Shown here piece by piece: positions 40,480 through 48,759 of a DNA stretch of 64,000 nucleotides (position 1 is the first letter of the stretch; every line of letters begins with the position of its first letter). Origin of the DNA: Desulfovibrio sp. (GTDB taxonomy: Bacteria > Desulfobacterota > Desulfovibrionia > Desulfovibrionales > Desulfovibrionaceae); NCBI GenBank assembly GCA_022839785.1, contig JALHJW010000009.1, forward strand, positions 120,273 to 184,272, given 5' to 3'. Position numbers and translations under genes: made by a program. The notes under the pieces are model-generated. The model searched no databases, was not told where the DNA came from, and saw only the letters and a list, made by a program, of their open reading frames with translations.

Positions 40480-41430
40480 CTATTGGCTGAGTTCCTGAAG
40501 GTTGAAGTTCACCTGGATGATGCGCAGATCCTTGGTGGGCGGCGCCGGGAGCTTCTTGGTTTCGTCTACCGCTTTTATCACCGAGGAGTCAAAGTCCGGA
40601 CGTCCCGAGGGCCGGAGCATTCGGAAGGCCGTGATGGTCCCGTCCTCGGCGATGGCGATCTCCATGGTCGCCATCAGGGTCGGGTCGGGCTTGACCGCGG
40701 GATAGCGCCAGTGGGGCTTGATCGTCGCCACCACGGCCTGACCGTAGATCAGCCCCACGCCGGATTCCGTGCCCTTGCCGCCGGGCAGCCCGCCGTCGCC
40801 CGCTCCGTCGCCGCCCTTGGCCTTTTCCTGTTTGGCCACTTCCTGCTTGAGGGCGGCCAGGGTTTTGGCCAGTTCGTCCTTCTGCTTCTGCTCGGCGGTC
40901 TTTTCCTGGGCCTTGGCCTGCTTCTGGGCATCGGCCAGGGCCTGCTTCATGATCTCCTCGCGCGTGGGCTCGGGCTTTTTGGGCTCGGGCTTGGGCTCGG
41001 GTTTCTTCGGCTCCTCCTTCTTGGGCTCGGGCTTTGGTTCCGGCTTGGGCTCGGGCTTGGGCTCCTCCTTCACCTTCTCGCTGATGGGCTTGACCTCCTC
41101 CTTGGGAGGTTCGGGCTTGGGCGGTTCCGGCTTGGGAGGCTCGGGCTTGGGCGGAGGCGGCACGGGCGCCGGTTCCGGCTTGGGCTCGGGTTTGGGAGGT
41201 TCCGGTTTGGGAGGCTCGGGCTTGGGTTGGGGCTGGGCCGACTCCGGAGTCCCGGCCGGTCCGGCCAGGGGGCCGGTGCCTTCCTTGATCCTGGAGAGGT
41301 CCACGACCTCGACCTGGACCACGGGAAGGTCGAGCCGGATCATGGGCCGCGGCAGCCAGACCGCAGACACCCAGGCCGCCAGCACGACGAAGACGTGCAG
41401 GCACAGGGAGAGGAGAAATCCGCGGCCCAT
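40480..41430 (-). CDS. tolA: TolA/TonB-type energy transducer
   Basis: A 316-aa periplasm-spanning protein: one N-terminal helix (residues 6-27), a proline-rich rod dominated by PKPEP/PPKPE repeats (about 66-160), an Ala/Lys/Gln coiled segment (160-215), a Gly-rich hinge, and a C-terminal TolA/TonB-like domain (IKPHWRYPAVKPDPTLMATMEI, then SGRPDFDSSVIKAVDE). It couples TolQR force to Pal/TolB. Position between tolR and tolB fixes it as TolA rather than TonB. Confidence 0.92.
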   Translation of the reverse strand: MGRGFLLSLCLHVFVVLAAWVSAVWLPRPMIRLDLPVVQVEVVDLSRIKEGTGPLAGPAGTPESAQPQPKPEPPKPEPPKPEPKPEPAPVPPPPKPEPPKPEPPKPEPPKEEVKPISEKVKEEPKPEPKPEPKPEPKKEEPKKPEPKPEPKKPEPTREEIMKQALADAQKQAKAQEKTAEQKQKDELAKTLAALKQEVAKQEKAKGGDGAGDGGLPGGKGTESGVGLIYGQAVVATIKPHWRYPAVKPDPTLMATMEIAIAEDGTITAFRMLRPSGRPDFDSSVIKAVDETKKLPAPPTKDLRIIQVNFNLQELSQ

Positions 41431-41433
41431 CCG

Positions 41434-41880
41434 TTATTTCTTCTTGTCCTGGGGCTTGGCCGGGGCGGGCTGCTCCAGGGTCTGTTCCGCCACCATGCCC
41501 AGCTTGTCGATGCCCGCGGCCTTGGCCTCGCCCATGACGCGAACCACGGTGCCGTAAGGCACGTTGCCGTCGGCGCGCAGGTACAGGGCCTTTTTCTGGG
41601 CCACCACGAGCTTGCGTAGATAGTTCTCCAGTTCCTCGACCTTGACCTCGTACTCGTCCACGAAGACGCGGCCGTCCTTGTCCACGGTCATGACCAGGTG
41701 GTCCTTGTCCGTGGGCAGGTCTTGGGCGGCCTTGGTCTGGGGCAGATCCACGTCCATGCCCTGGTTCATCATCGGGGCGGAGATCATGAAGATGATCAGC
41801 AGGTTGAAAACGAGGTCCATGAGCGGAGTGAGGTTCATCTCCGTCAGGAACTTGCGGTTGCTGCGATAATCAAAGGCCAT
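41434..41880 (-). CDS. tolR: ExbD/TolR-family biopolymer transport protein
   Basis: A 148-aa single-helix protein. The N-terminal NLTPLMDLVFNLLIIFMI contains the functional transmembrane Asp of TolR/ExbD. A periplasmic domain follows (VDLPQTKAAQ, VTVDKDGRVFVDEYEV-like TVDKDGRVF, LYLRADGNVPYGTVVRVMGEAKAAGI). It forms the proton-driven motor with TolQ. tolA follows after three bases. Confidence 0.93.
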   Translation of the reverse strand: MAFDYRSNRKFLTEMNLTPLMDLVFNLLIIFMISAPMMNQGMDVDLPQTKAAQDLPTDKDHLVMTVDKDGRVFVDEYEVKVEELENYLRKLVVAQKKALYLRADGNVPYGTVVRVMGEAKAAGIDKLGMVAEQTLEQPAPAKPQDKKK

Positions 41881-41898
41881 CGGCCTGCTCCTCCGGGG

Positions 41899-42585
41899 CT
41901 AGATGTCCCCGTTCTCGGCGGTCCAGGCGAGTTCGCGCTGGATGCGGTTGAGGAAGGCGGAGGCGAAGTTCACCAGCGTCGTCTCGATGCCCGCCATCAT
42001 GCCCACGAACATGTTGTAGAAGACGGCCGAGGGGATGGCCACGGCCAGACCGAAGACCGTCGTGGCCAGGGCCTCGGCGATGCCCGGGCCGACGACGATG
42101 AGCGAGGCGCTCTTCATCATGCCCAGGTCGTGGAAGGCGCGCATGATGCCCCAGACCGTGCCGAACAGGCCCAGGAAGGGGGCGATGTTGGTGCAGGTGG
42201 AGAGCACCACCAGCGACTTGCCGATGGTGTTCAGCTCCACGCTCACGCCCTGGCGCAGGGCGCGGCGCACGTTGTCGATGGCCAGACGGCCCTTGACGCC
42301 GGGCGAGAGGTCGGCCTTCTCAAGCTGGCGCAGTTCCCGCAGGGCGAAATGGCCGACCTGGTAGACGGCCGTGGACTGGCTCATGTTCTTCATCGCCCCG
42401 GCGATGTCGCCGGACTGCTGGAACGCCTCGTACTCCCCGTCGCATTCGCGGGTGATGCGGCGCAGGCTGAAGTATTTGGTGAAGACCACGGTCCAACTGA
42501 GGACCGACATGCCCACGAGAAGGAACATGGTGAGCTGGATGACGAATCCCGATTCCAGCATGACTCTGAGAAAAATTTCCGTCAT
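41899..42585 (-). CDS. tolQ: TolQ/ExbB-family motor protein
   Basis: Three-helix inner-membrane protein, 228 aa, of the MotA/TolQ/ExbB group. Motifs: VLSWTVVFTKYFSLRR in the first helix region, NIAPFLGLFGTVWGIMRAFHDLG and GPGIAEALATTVFGLAVAIPSAVFYN, as in TolQ. ATG 42585 is used, with an AAGGA upstream; an in-frame start 21 codons earlier gives a non-family Cys/Ser-rich extension. First gene of the tolQRAB-pal group. Confidence 0.93.
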   Translation of the reverse strand: MTEIFLRVMLESGFVIQLTMFLLVGMSVLSWTVVFTKYFSLRRITRECDGEYEAFQQSGDIAGAMKNMSQSTAVYQVGHFALRELRQLEKADLSPGVKGRLAIDNVRRALRQGVSVELNTIGKSLVVLSTCTNIAPFLGLFGTVWGIMRAFHDLGMMKSASLIVVGPGIAEALATTVFGLAVAIPSAVFYNMFVGMMAGIETTLVNFASAFLNRIQRELAWTAENGDI

Positions 42586-42641
42586 GGAACTACATCCTTG
42601 GCATGAAGTTGAACACGTTATGCTACTGCACTGCGCGTCAT

Positions 42642-43400
42642 CTAGCAATGCGTCCTGGAGGCGAGTCGTGGCAGGACTTCCTCGGCCGGTGCGTCGAAAC
42701 GTATGTCCGTCACGTCGCGGTACAGTGTCGGGCCGAGGTTGATTTCGACCACGACGCCGCCGCCGTGTTTAATCTGCACGGGGATCTGGTTGGCCGGCTG
42801 GACCTCGCCGGAGGTTCCCACGATGAGCACGAGATCGGCCGCGAAGGCGTGCCGCCGGGCCGACTCCATGGCCTGGGCCGGGATGCCCTCGCCGAAGAAG
42901 ACCACGTCGGGCCGCACCACCCCGCCGCAGGCGCAGCGCCAGGGCAGGTCCGCCGCCGTCACCGCGCGCGCCGCCGCGGCCGCGTGGGGCGTCTTGCAGC
43001 GCATGCAGTAGAAATTTTCGCAGCCGCCGTGAAATTCGATCACCTCGCGCGACCCCGCGGCCTGGTGCAGGCCGTCGATGTTCTGGGTGATCACCGCTTT
43101 GAGCCGTCCCGCCCGCTCCAGCGCGGCCAGGGCCAGATGGGCCGGGTTGGGCCGGGCGCGTCCGAAGAAATCCATGGCCTCGACGAGGAATTCCCAGACC
43201 CGGCGTGGGTTGCCCTTCAGGGCGCCGATGGAGGCCACTTCCTGGGGATCGTAGCGGGACCACAGCCCGCCGGGGCTGCGGAAGTCGGGAATCCCCGAGG
43301 GAACCGAGACGCCCGCGCCCGTGAAGGCCACGGCGTGACGGGCGCGCAGCAGGGCCTCGGCGGCCTGCTCGATCAGGGACTCCAGCGTGGGACCGGACAT
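42642..43400 (-). CDS. Sir2-family NAD-dependent protein deacylase
   Basis: A 252-aa sirtuin. NAD-site motifs: [22 protein letters not shown], the catalytic QNIDGLH with its downstream His in EFHGG, a four-cysteine zinc site (CMRC and CACGG), and [15 protein letters not shown]. It removes acyl groups from lysines with NAD. Gene lies just upstream of tolQ on the same strand (56-bp gap), possibly co-transcribed but functionally separate. Confidence 0.92.
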   Translation of the reverse strand: MSGPTLESLIEQAAEALLRARHAVAFTGAGVSVPSGIPDFRSPGGLWSRYDPQEVASIGALKGNPRRVWEFLVEAMDFFGRARPNPAHLALAALERAGRLKAVITQNIDGLHQAAGSREVIEFHGGCENFYCMRCKTPHAAAAARAVTAADLPWRCACGGVVRPDVVFFGEGIPAQAMESARRHAFAADLVLIVGTSGEVQPANQIPVQIKHGGGVVVEINLGPTLYRDVTDIRFDAPAEEVLPRLASRTHC

Positions 43401-43479
43401 GGGAGGGGCCTATAGCACTCCTGCCGCCGGGGCGAAAGGGGGGCGGGAGGACAATTCCGCGGCCGCGCGCGGCCCGGGG

Positions 43480-44331
43480 TCAGGTCCGGCGGGGGCGTTG
43501 CTGCCCCGCGCCGTCCTGGGCCAGCCGCTTCCTGGCCGAGCGCAGGCCGTCGATGATCTGGGCCGCGTCCTCCTCGGTCACCGCCCGTTTCAGGGCCTCG
43601 GGATTTCCCGACTGCAGGTCGCGGTTGCGCAGGTTCTCCAGGAAGTTCTGCAGCCGCGAGGGCCCCAGGACATCCAGGCCCTCCAGCACGAAAGCCACCA
43701 GATCCGCGGCCAGGGCGCGGCAGGCCGGGGCCTCGTAGAGCACCTCCCAGTCCACGGCGCGGCGGCCGTCGGTGAAGGTCACGGTGTGCCCGGCCACGAG
43801 GCTCTCGGTCTGGCGGCGCAGCGCATTCAGCTTCTCGTTCATGGGGCCGAAGAAGAGGGGCGAGGAGTCGAAGGGGTCGCGGTAGTCCACCGAGCCGCGC
43901 ACGCCGATGAGCAGGTAGCGCACCAGGGGCCAGGGGACCGCGCCCCGGGTGAAGGTCTCGCAGGCCGCCTTCTCGCGCGCCGAGCCCCGGGGGTGGAGCA
44001 GCCGGGTCGCGCCGCGGCGCAGGCCGTGCTCCGTGAGGATCATGCCCAGGGGGTCGGCGATGAGGCCGTGCGGCTGGCCGTAGAGATACAGCGCCTTGCT
44101 CACCGCGGAGAACTGCTCCGGGCCGATCTCCTTGAGTTCCTTGTACTCGTCGAAGGCCTGCCGGATGGCGTCGTTGATCAGGCCCGGCGCGACGCCCTTC
44201 TTCATGAAATGGTCGCGCATGGTCTTGGCGAAGGCCAGCATCTGCTTGCGGCAGGCCGCCACCGACGATTCGAGCAATGCCTGATTGAGGTCGAGCAGGT
44301 TCTCCTGCCCGCCTTTCTTCTCGTTCGTCAC
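43480..44331 (-). CDS. Conserved-looking cytoplasmic protein of unknown function
   Basis: A 283-aa protein without signal peptide or transmembrane helix. Mixed helical composition, with notable segments MRDHFMKKGVAPGLINDAIRQ, YLYGQPHGLIADPLGM, RYLLIGVRGSVDYRDPFDSSP and FFGPMNEKLNALRR; basic C-terminus (RKRLAQDGAGQQRPRRT). Codon use is like the neighbours, so it is a real gene. No family recognised. It follows the PHP gene by 57 bases on the same strand. Confidence 0.65.
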   Translation of the reverse strand: MTNEKKGGQENLLDLNQALLESSVAACRKQMLAFAKTMRDHFMKKGVAPGLINDAIRQAFDEYKELKEIGPEQFSAVSKALYLYGQPHGLIADPLGMILTEHGLRRGATRLLHPRGSAREKAACETFTRGAVPWPLVRYLLIGVRGSVDYRDPFDSSPLFFGPMNEKLNALRRQTESLVAGHTVTFTDGRRAVDWEVLYEAPACRALAADLVAFVLEGLDVLGPSRLQNFLENLRNRDLQSGNPEALKRAVTEEDAAQIIDGLRSARKRLAQDGAGQQRPRRT

Positions 44332-44388
44332 GGCGTTCCCCCTCCCCCGGAGAAGCGTGCGTCGGATGCGTCGGGCCGCGCGGCCTCC

Positions 44389-45048
44389 CTATCGGCGCAG
44401 ATTGAGCAGCCGTCCCGCGAGTTCGCGGGAATTGGCCTCGCAGGCCTCGTATTCGGCCTGGCTGAGCCCCGCGCCCAGGGCCACCGCGCGGCGCATCTCC
44501 GGCCCCACGAAGTCGCCCGGCGCATGGGCGTCGTTGTTGATGACCAGCCGCGCGCCCGTGCTCCGGGCCAGGGCCGCCACGTGGCCGTTGGCCAGGCTGT
44601 GCCCCTTGCGCGTGGTGATCTCCAGGAACACGCCGCGCTCCGCGGCCAGGGCCGCCTCCTGCGGGGCGATGAGGCCGGGGTGGGCGAGCACGTCGCAGCC
44701 GCCCTCGATGGCCGCCAGGTTGGTGCCGCGCTCCACCGGCTCCGTCACGGTCTCGCCGTGCACCACCACGATCTGCGCGCCCGCGGCGCGGGCCAGGGCG
44801 ATGGTCTCGGGAATGAGCGGCGGCGGCACGTGGGTAATCTCCGCTCCGGCCAGCACGTCGATGTCCGCGAAGGCGGCGTATTTTTTCGCCAGCCGCAGGA
44901 CGTTCACGATGTTGTGCTCCAGGTTGGAGAGGTCGGCGTGGTCGGTCACGGCCACGGTCCTGTAGCCCGCGTGCCGCGCACGACGGATCAGCTCGGCCGG
45001 GATGAGGACGCCGTCGGAGAAGGTGGTGTGGGTGTGCAGGTCGATCAT
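44389..45048 (-). CDS. PHP-domain phosphoesterase (histidinol phosphatase-like)
   Basis: A 219-aa PHP-fold metal-dependent phosphoesterase. Metal ligands: DLHTHTTFSDG, VTDHAD, GAEITH, VVHGE, LAHPGLI and NNDAHAPGD. The family includes histidinol-phosphate phosphatases and 5'-3' nucleases; histidine genes in this window are elsewhere and hisB lacks the phosphatase domain, so HisJ-type activity is possible but unproven. It lies 7 bases after the nuclease-family gene. Confidence 0.83.
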   Translation of the reverse strand: MIDLHTHTTFSDGVLIPAELIRRARHAGYRTVAVTDHADLSNLEHNIVNVLRLAKKYAAFADIDVLAGAEITHVPPPLIPETIALARAAGAQIVVVHGETVTEPVERGTNLAAIEGGCDVLAHPGLIAPQEAALAAERGVFLEITTRKGHSLANGHVAALARSTGARLVINNDAHAPGDFVGPEMRRAVALGAGLSQAEYEACEANSRELAGRLLNLRR

Positions 45049-45055
45049 GCCCGGG

Positions 45056-45547
45056 TCACATCTTGTATTTGTCTTCGGGGTCGAACTTTTCCAGGAGGTC
45101 GTTCCAGCGGGTGGCGTCGTCGCCGCGCAGCTCGGGCTTGCCCGCCAGCCGGTCGTCGCTGGCCGCCTTGGCCAGGACCTCCTCGGCCGCGCGGATGGGG
45201 GCCTTGGCGCGCAGGGCCAGGGCCACGGCGTCCGAGGGGCGGGCGTCGATGCGCCGCGACTTCTCGCCCTCGGCCACCTCGACCTCCGCGAAATAGGTGC
45301 CCTCGTTCAGGCTCACGATCTCCACGCTGCGCACCTCGCCCCCCATCTGGCGGATGACGTTGAGCAGCAGGTCGTGGGTCATGGGCCGGGGCAGGGAGAC
45401 GTCGTTGAGGGCCATGGAGATGGCCATGGCCTCCATGGCTCCGATCCAGATGGGCAGGACCTTCTCCTCGGAGAGGTCCTTGAGGATCAGCACCGGCACC
45501 TGGGAATCCTCGTCCAGGGCCAGCCCGAAAACCTTCATGTCGATCAT
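45056..45547 (-). CDS. Bifunctional nuclease family protein (DUF151/BFN)
   Basis: A 163-aa protein with the BFN domain: VPVLILKDLSEEKVLPIWIGAMEAMAI, RPMTHDLLLNVIRQMG and the conserved IDARPSDAVALALRAKAPI. The plant founding member has DNase/RNase activity; the function in bacteria is not settled. ATG 45547 overlaps the miaB stop by 4 bases, a frequent pairing. Confidence 0.88.
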   Translation of the reverse strand: MIDMKVFGLALDEDSQVPVLILKDLSEEKVLPIWIGAMEAMAISMALNDVSLPRPMTHDLLLNVIRQMGGEVRSVEIVSLNEGTYFAEVEVAEGEKSRRIDARPSDAVALALRAKAPIRAAEEVLAKAASDDRLAGKPELRGDDATRWNDLLEKFDPEDKYKM

Positions 45548-46896
45548 GCGGCCCCCGGAAGCTTGGCGATGAGGGAATGCTTCTTCGCCTTCACAATTGT
45601 GACACGGGCGGCCGTTCCGGTCAAATCCCCAGTCGTTTCCGGCCCGTCTCCCACGAGCACGTTGACCACCCGGCCGTGCGCGTCGCGCGCGGCCAGGGAG
45701 CGTTCACCCTCCGGGCCGTCCTTGCGGCTCTGCCCGGCGAAGACCACCTCCAGCTCCCGGCCCACGAGTCCGGCGTAGACCTCCTCGGTCAGCCGCTCCT
45801 GCCCGGCCTGCAGCTCCACGAGCCGCCTGCCCTTGATGGCGTCGGAGACCTTGGGTTCGATGGACAGGCTGCGCACGCCGGGCCGGTCGTTGTAGAGGAA
45901 GGAGAAGCTGGCCTCGAAGGGGGCCTCGCGCATGAGGCTCAGGGTTTGGGCGAAATCCTCCTCGGTTTCCGTGGGGAAGCCGACGATGAAGTCCGTGGTC
46001 AGCGAGATGTCCGGCCGCGCCTCGCGCAGCCGGGCCACGATGTCCAGGTAGCGGGCGCGGTCGTACTTGCGGCCCATGAGCGCCAGGATGCGGTCCGAGC
46101 CGGACTGCACGGGCAGGTGCAGGCGAGGGGCCAGGTTCGGCAGCTCGGCGAAGGCCCGGATGACCTCGGGCGCGATGTCCTTGGGGTGCGAGGTGGTGAA
46201 GCGCAGGCGCGCGAGGCCCGGCAGCCCGGCCACGGCGTGCAGGAGTTCGGCGAAGGCCGTGCCGTCGCCGCTCGCGTCTTGGCCGTAGGAGTTCACGTTC
46301 TGGCCGAGCAGGGTGATCTCCGAGGCCCCCCGCGCCAGCCACTCGCGGCATTCGGCCAGCACGTCGGCCGCGGGGCGCGACTTCTGGCGGCCGCGCACGT
46401 GCGGCACGATGCAGTACGCGCAGAAGTTGTCGCAGCCCTGCATGATGGTCACGAAGGCCGGGGCCGTGACCTTCTCGTCGGGCCAGAGCCGCTCGCGCGG
46501 GGCGTACTCCTCGCTGAAGTCGAGCAGCGAGAGCCTGAGGCCGGGCTGCTCCGCGAGGCGTTCCAGGGCCTGGGGGGCCATGGCCGCGCCGTCCGTGCCG
46601 AAGACCAGGCGCACGTGGGGGAAACGGCCGAAGAAGCCCTTGCCCACCTGCTGCGCCACGCAGCCGCCCACGGCCACGAAGGCCCCGGGGCGGTCCTGCA
46701 TGAGTTCGCGCAGGCGGCCGAGCAGGCTGTAGACCTTCTCTTCCGGTTTCTTGCGCACGCTGCAGGTGTTGACCACGACCGCGTCGGCCTCGGCCGCCGG
46801 GGCCTCCTCCCAGCCGCGGGCGCGCAGGGTGCGGGCGATCCAGTCCGAATCGCCCGCGTTCATCTGGCAACCGAAGGTGATGATGTGAAATTTCAT
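45544..46896 (-). CDS. miaB: tRNA-2-methylthio-N6-dimethylallyladenosine synthase MiaB
   Basis: Radical-SAM methylthiotransferase acting on A37 of tRNAs reading UNN codons, 450 aa. The N-terminal UPF0004 domain has ITFGCQMNAGDSDWIA, VVNTCSVRKKPEEKV and GGCVAQQ (three cluster cysteines); the radical SAM site is CDNFCAYCIVPHVRGRQKSR; a TRAM domain closes the protein. ATG 46896 is chosen by homology to the family start, ten codons inside an upstream in-frame start. Confidence 0.95.
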   Translation of the reverse strand: MKFHIITFGCQMNAGDSDWIARTLRARGWEEAPAAEADAVVVNTCSVRKKPEEKVYSLLGRLRELMQDRPGAFVAVGGCVAQQVGKGFFGRFPHVRLVFGTDGAAMAPQALERLAEQPGLRLSLLDFSEEYAPRERLWPDEKVTAPAFVTIMQGCDNFCAYCIVPHVRGRQKSRPAADVLAECREWLARGASEITLLGQNVNSYGQDASGDGTAFAELLHAVAGLPGLARLRFTTSHPKDIAPEVIRAFAELPNLAPRLHLPVQSGSDRILALMGRKYDRARYLDIVARLREARPDISLTTDFIVGFPTETEEDFAQTLSLMREAPFEASFSFLYNDRPGVRSLSIEPKVSDAIKGRRLVELQAGQERLTEEVYAGLVGRELEVVFAGQSRKDGPEGERSLAARDAHGRVVNVLVGDGPETTGDLTGTAARVTIVKAKKHSLIAKLPGAA

Positions 46897-46955
46897 GTTG
46901 TGGCGAGTCCTTGCCCCTGGGGGCACGAACTCAATTCAGGCTGCGCGGCGGTTTG

Positions 46956-47564
46956 TCAAGGCCCGTAGCTGTCCATGAGCCAGAGGAAGACGAAGGCCGA
47001 GGCCCGGCGCGCCGCCTCCTCCGGGCCGATAGCGGCCGCGTCGACGACCAGTTCGGCCTTGTCGTCCTCCTCGAAGGGCTCGTCCACCCCGGGCACGGCC
47101 CCCAGTCCCGGCGTCTGCGTCCCCTCGGCCTTGCGCCGCAAGGCCTTCTCGTAGAGTCCGGCCATGACCAGCCCCTCGGGCCGCGCGGCCTCGCGCCGCA
47201 TGGCCTCCCGCACCGGACAGCGCAGGTGGATCTCGGCGAAGCGGGGGATGAGCGCCCGGGCGCGGCGGCGCATGGCCAGCCGCGGGGCCGTGGCGTCCAT
47301 GACCACGCCCTTGCCGCCCCGCGCCAGAAAGGCCGCCTCGTCCACGAACATGGCGTAGGCCCGCTCCCGCTCCTCGGGCGAGTAGATCGGGTGCGGCGTG
47401 TAGACCTTGCGGCGTTCGTCCATGGACAGGTGCACGGCGGCGAAACCACGCCGGGTCAGCCCCTCGACCACGGCCTTGGCCACCGTGGTCTTGCCCGATC
47501 CGGGCAGACCGGTGATCCAGACCGCCCAGCCGTCGTTCCGGGAGTGTCCGCCCTGCTGCGCCAT
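46956..47564 (-). CDS. APS-kinase-like P-loop kinase
   Basis: A 202-aa P-loop protein resembling adenylyl-sulfate kinase (CysC): WITGLPGSGKTTVAKAVVEGL (Walker A), LSMDERRKVYTPHPIYSPEERERAY, VVMDATAPR and a C-terminal lid region. A dissimilatory sulfate reducer has little need for PAPS, and the DGDxxR motif of true CysC reads MDERRK, so another small substrate is likely. It follows the aminoglycoside-phosphotransferase-like gene by 7 bases; the two resemble the halves of a known bifunctional phosphotransferase/ATP-binding fusion. Confidence 0.72.
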   Translation of the reverse strand: MAQQGGHSRNDGWAVWITGLPGSGKTTVAKAVVEGLTRRGFAAVHLSMDERRKVYTPHPIYSPEERERAYAMFVDEAAFLARGGKGVVMDATAPRLAMRRRARALIPRFAEIHLRCPVREAMRREAARPEGLVMAGLYEKALRRKAEGTQTPGLGAVPGVDEPFEEDDKAELVVDAAAIGPEEAARRASAFVFLWLMDSYGP

Positions 47565-47571
47565 GCCGTCC

Positions 47572-48681
47572 TCAGGTCAGGTAGCCGTTCACGTCCAGGT
47601 GGTCGAAGGGCGCGCGCGTCAGGCAGCGCGAGAGGAAGCGGAAGAGGGCCGCGCGCACCGCGGGCGGGTGGTCCGGATACCACTGCGGGCTGGCCACCAC
47701 CAGGGCCCGGAAGACGAAGAAGGGGCCGATGACCTCCAGAAGCTCCCGGTCGCCCGTGGCCGCCAGGTATTCCTCGAAGAAGGCGGTCCACAGCGTCAGA
47801 AAGGGGCCCGCGAGGCGGGGCGTGTCAGGGGTCTCGCTGCACAGCAGTCCCCAGAGCAGGTAGTTCACGGCCATGGCCGCCAGATCTCCGGCGGGCTCGC
47901 CGTATTCGCCCCGGCTGCGGTCCAGCACGCGGAAGTCGTCGCCGTCCACGAGCACGTTCCAGGGGTGGAAGTCGCCATGCACCACGCAGAGCCGCCGCGC
48001 GTAGCGCTTGAGCCGCCAGCGCCAGGTCACGAGGCTGGTCTCCACGGTGCGGAACTCCTCCTCGCTGAAGAAGGCGAAATTGCGCGGGAAGGCCTGGTCG
48101 ATGAGGCCGGTGATGCACTCGCTCGACCCGATGAGGTCGCGCACCCCGCGCCAGTAGAGGTGCGGGTCGTCCTTGCGCTCGGCGTGCACCCCGGCCAGCC
48201 AGCGGGCGAAGGCGCGCGCCATGCGTTCGTCCGCGGCCGTGAAGCCGCCCGCCCGGATGCGTTCGAGGTCGAGGAAGTAGTCGTGGCCCGGCAGCCTCTC
48301 GTTGACGATGAAGAATTCCTGGGGCTCCCGCAGCGGCACGAGACGGCCCGCGCCGTCCACGTAGCCCACGCCCAGGGGCTGCACGTGGCGCGAGAGGCTG
48401 CTGCCCGCGGCGTACTGGAAGAGCAGGATCGCGGCCCGGTCCCAGAATCCCTGGTGGCCGTAAGCGTCGCCTTTCATCACCGAGAGCACGGCCTCGCGCT
48501 CCTCGTCCCTCTCGTCCGGGCCGGGGACGGCGTAGCGCACCAGCACGGGCTTGCCGTAGCCGAAGCGCTTCATGCCCTGCTCGTCGAGCGTGCCGATGGA
48601 CCCGGCGGAGAGCAGCCGGACCTCCTGGCCGTGGGCCTGCCGCAGATAGTCCTCGATGAGGTCGCGCGTCAGTTCGATCAT
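47572..48681 (-). CDS. Aminoglycoside-phosphotransferase-family kinase
   Basis: A 369-aa protein-kinase-like fold enzyme. The catalytic loop is VVHGDFHPWNVLVDGDDFRVLDRSRGEYGEPAGDLAAM (HGDxHxxN, then an Asp in the DFG-equivalent position). The substrate is unlikely to be an antibiotic; this subgroup (COG2187-like) usually phosphorylates a cell metabolite. ATG 48681 is used; an in-frame start lies six codons earlier. It is first in a pair with the P-loop kinase. Confidence 0.75.
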   Translation of the reverse strand: MIELTRDLIEDYLRQAHGQEVRLLSAGSIGTLDEQGMKRFGYGKPVLVRYAVPGPDERDEEREAVLSVMKGDAYGHQGFWDRAAILLFQYAAGSSLSRHVQPLGVGYVDGAGRLVPLREPQEFFIVNERLPGHDYFLDLERIRAGGFTAADERMARAFARWLAGVHAERKDDPHLYWRGVRDLIGSSECITGLIDQAFPRNFAFFSEEEFRTVETSLVTWRWRLKRYARRLCVVHGDFHPWNVLVDGDDFRVLDRSRGEYGEPAGDLAAMAVNYLLWGLLCSETPDTPRLAGPFLTLWTAFFEEYLAATGDRELLEVIGPFFVFRALVVASPQWYPDHPPAVRAALFRFLSRCLTRAPFDHLDVNGYLT

Positions 48682-48759
48682 GGCCGCAGCATAGCCCATG
48701 GCCGGGGAGAGTGGAAGACGAAAGCCGGCCGGGAGGGGAAAACAGGGCCGGGAGGAGGG

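Noticed and set aside
40950..41240. Repeat tract considered as a CRISPR array or DNA satellite
   Set aside because: There are no unique spacers of constant length; it is the coding repeat of tolA.
40483..41619. A long Leu/Gly-rich plus-strand frame over tolA and tolR
   Set aside because: It is the complement of the PKPEP-coding repeat, which reads as LGLGFG; it is an artefact of the tolA repeat, not a membrane protein gene.
46956..47564. Call as genuine assimilatory APS kinase (cysC)
   Set aside because: The CysC DGDxxR motif is replaced by MDERRK, no cysD/cysN lies nearby, and the gene pairs with an aminoglycoside-phosphotransferase-like kinase, so the name was not applied.
47572..48681. 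Aminoglycoside resistance gene
   Set aside because: It shows only the general kinase fold motifs, lies in a core chromosomal cluster with no mobile-element signs, and has normal base composition.
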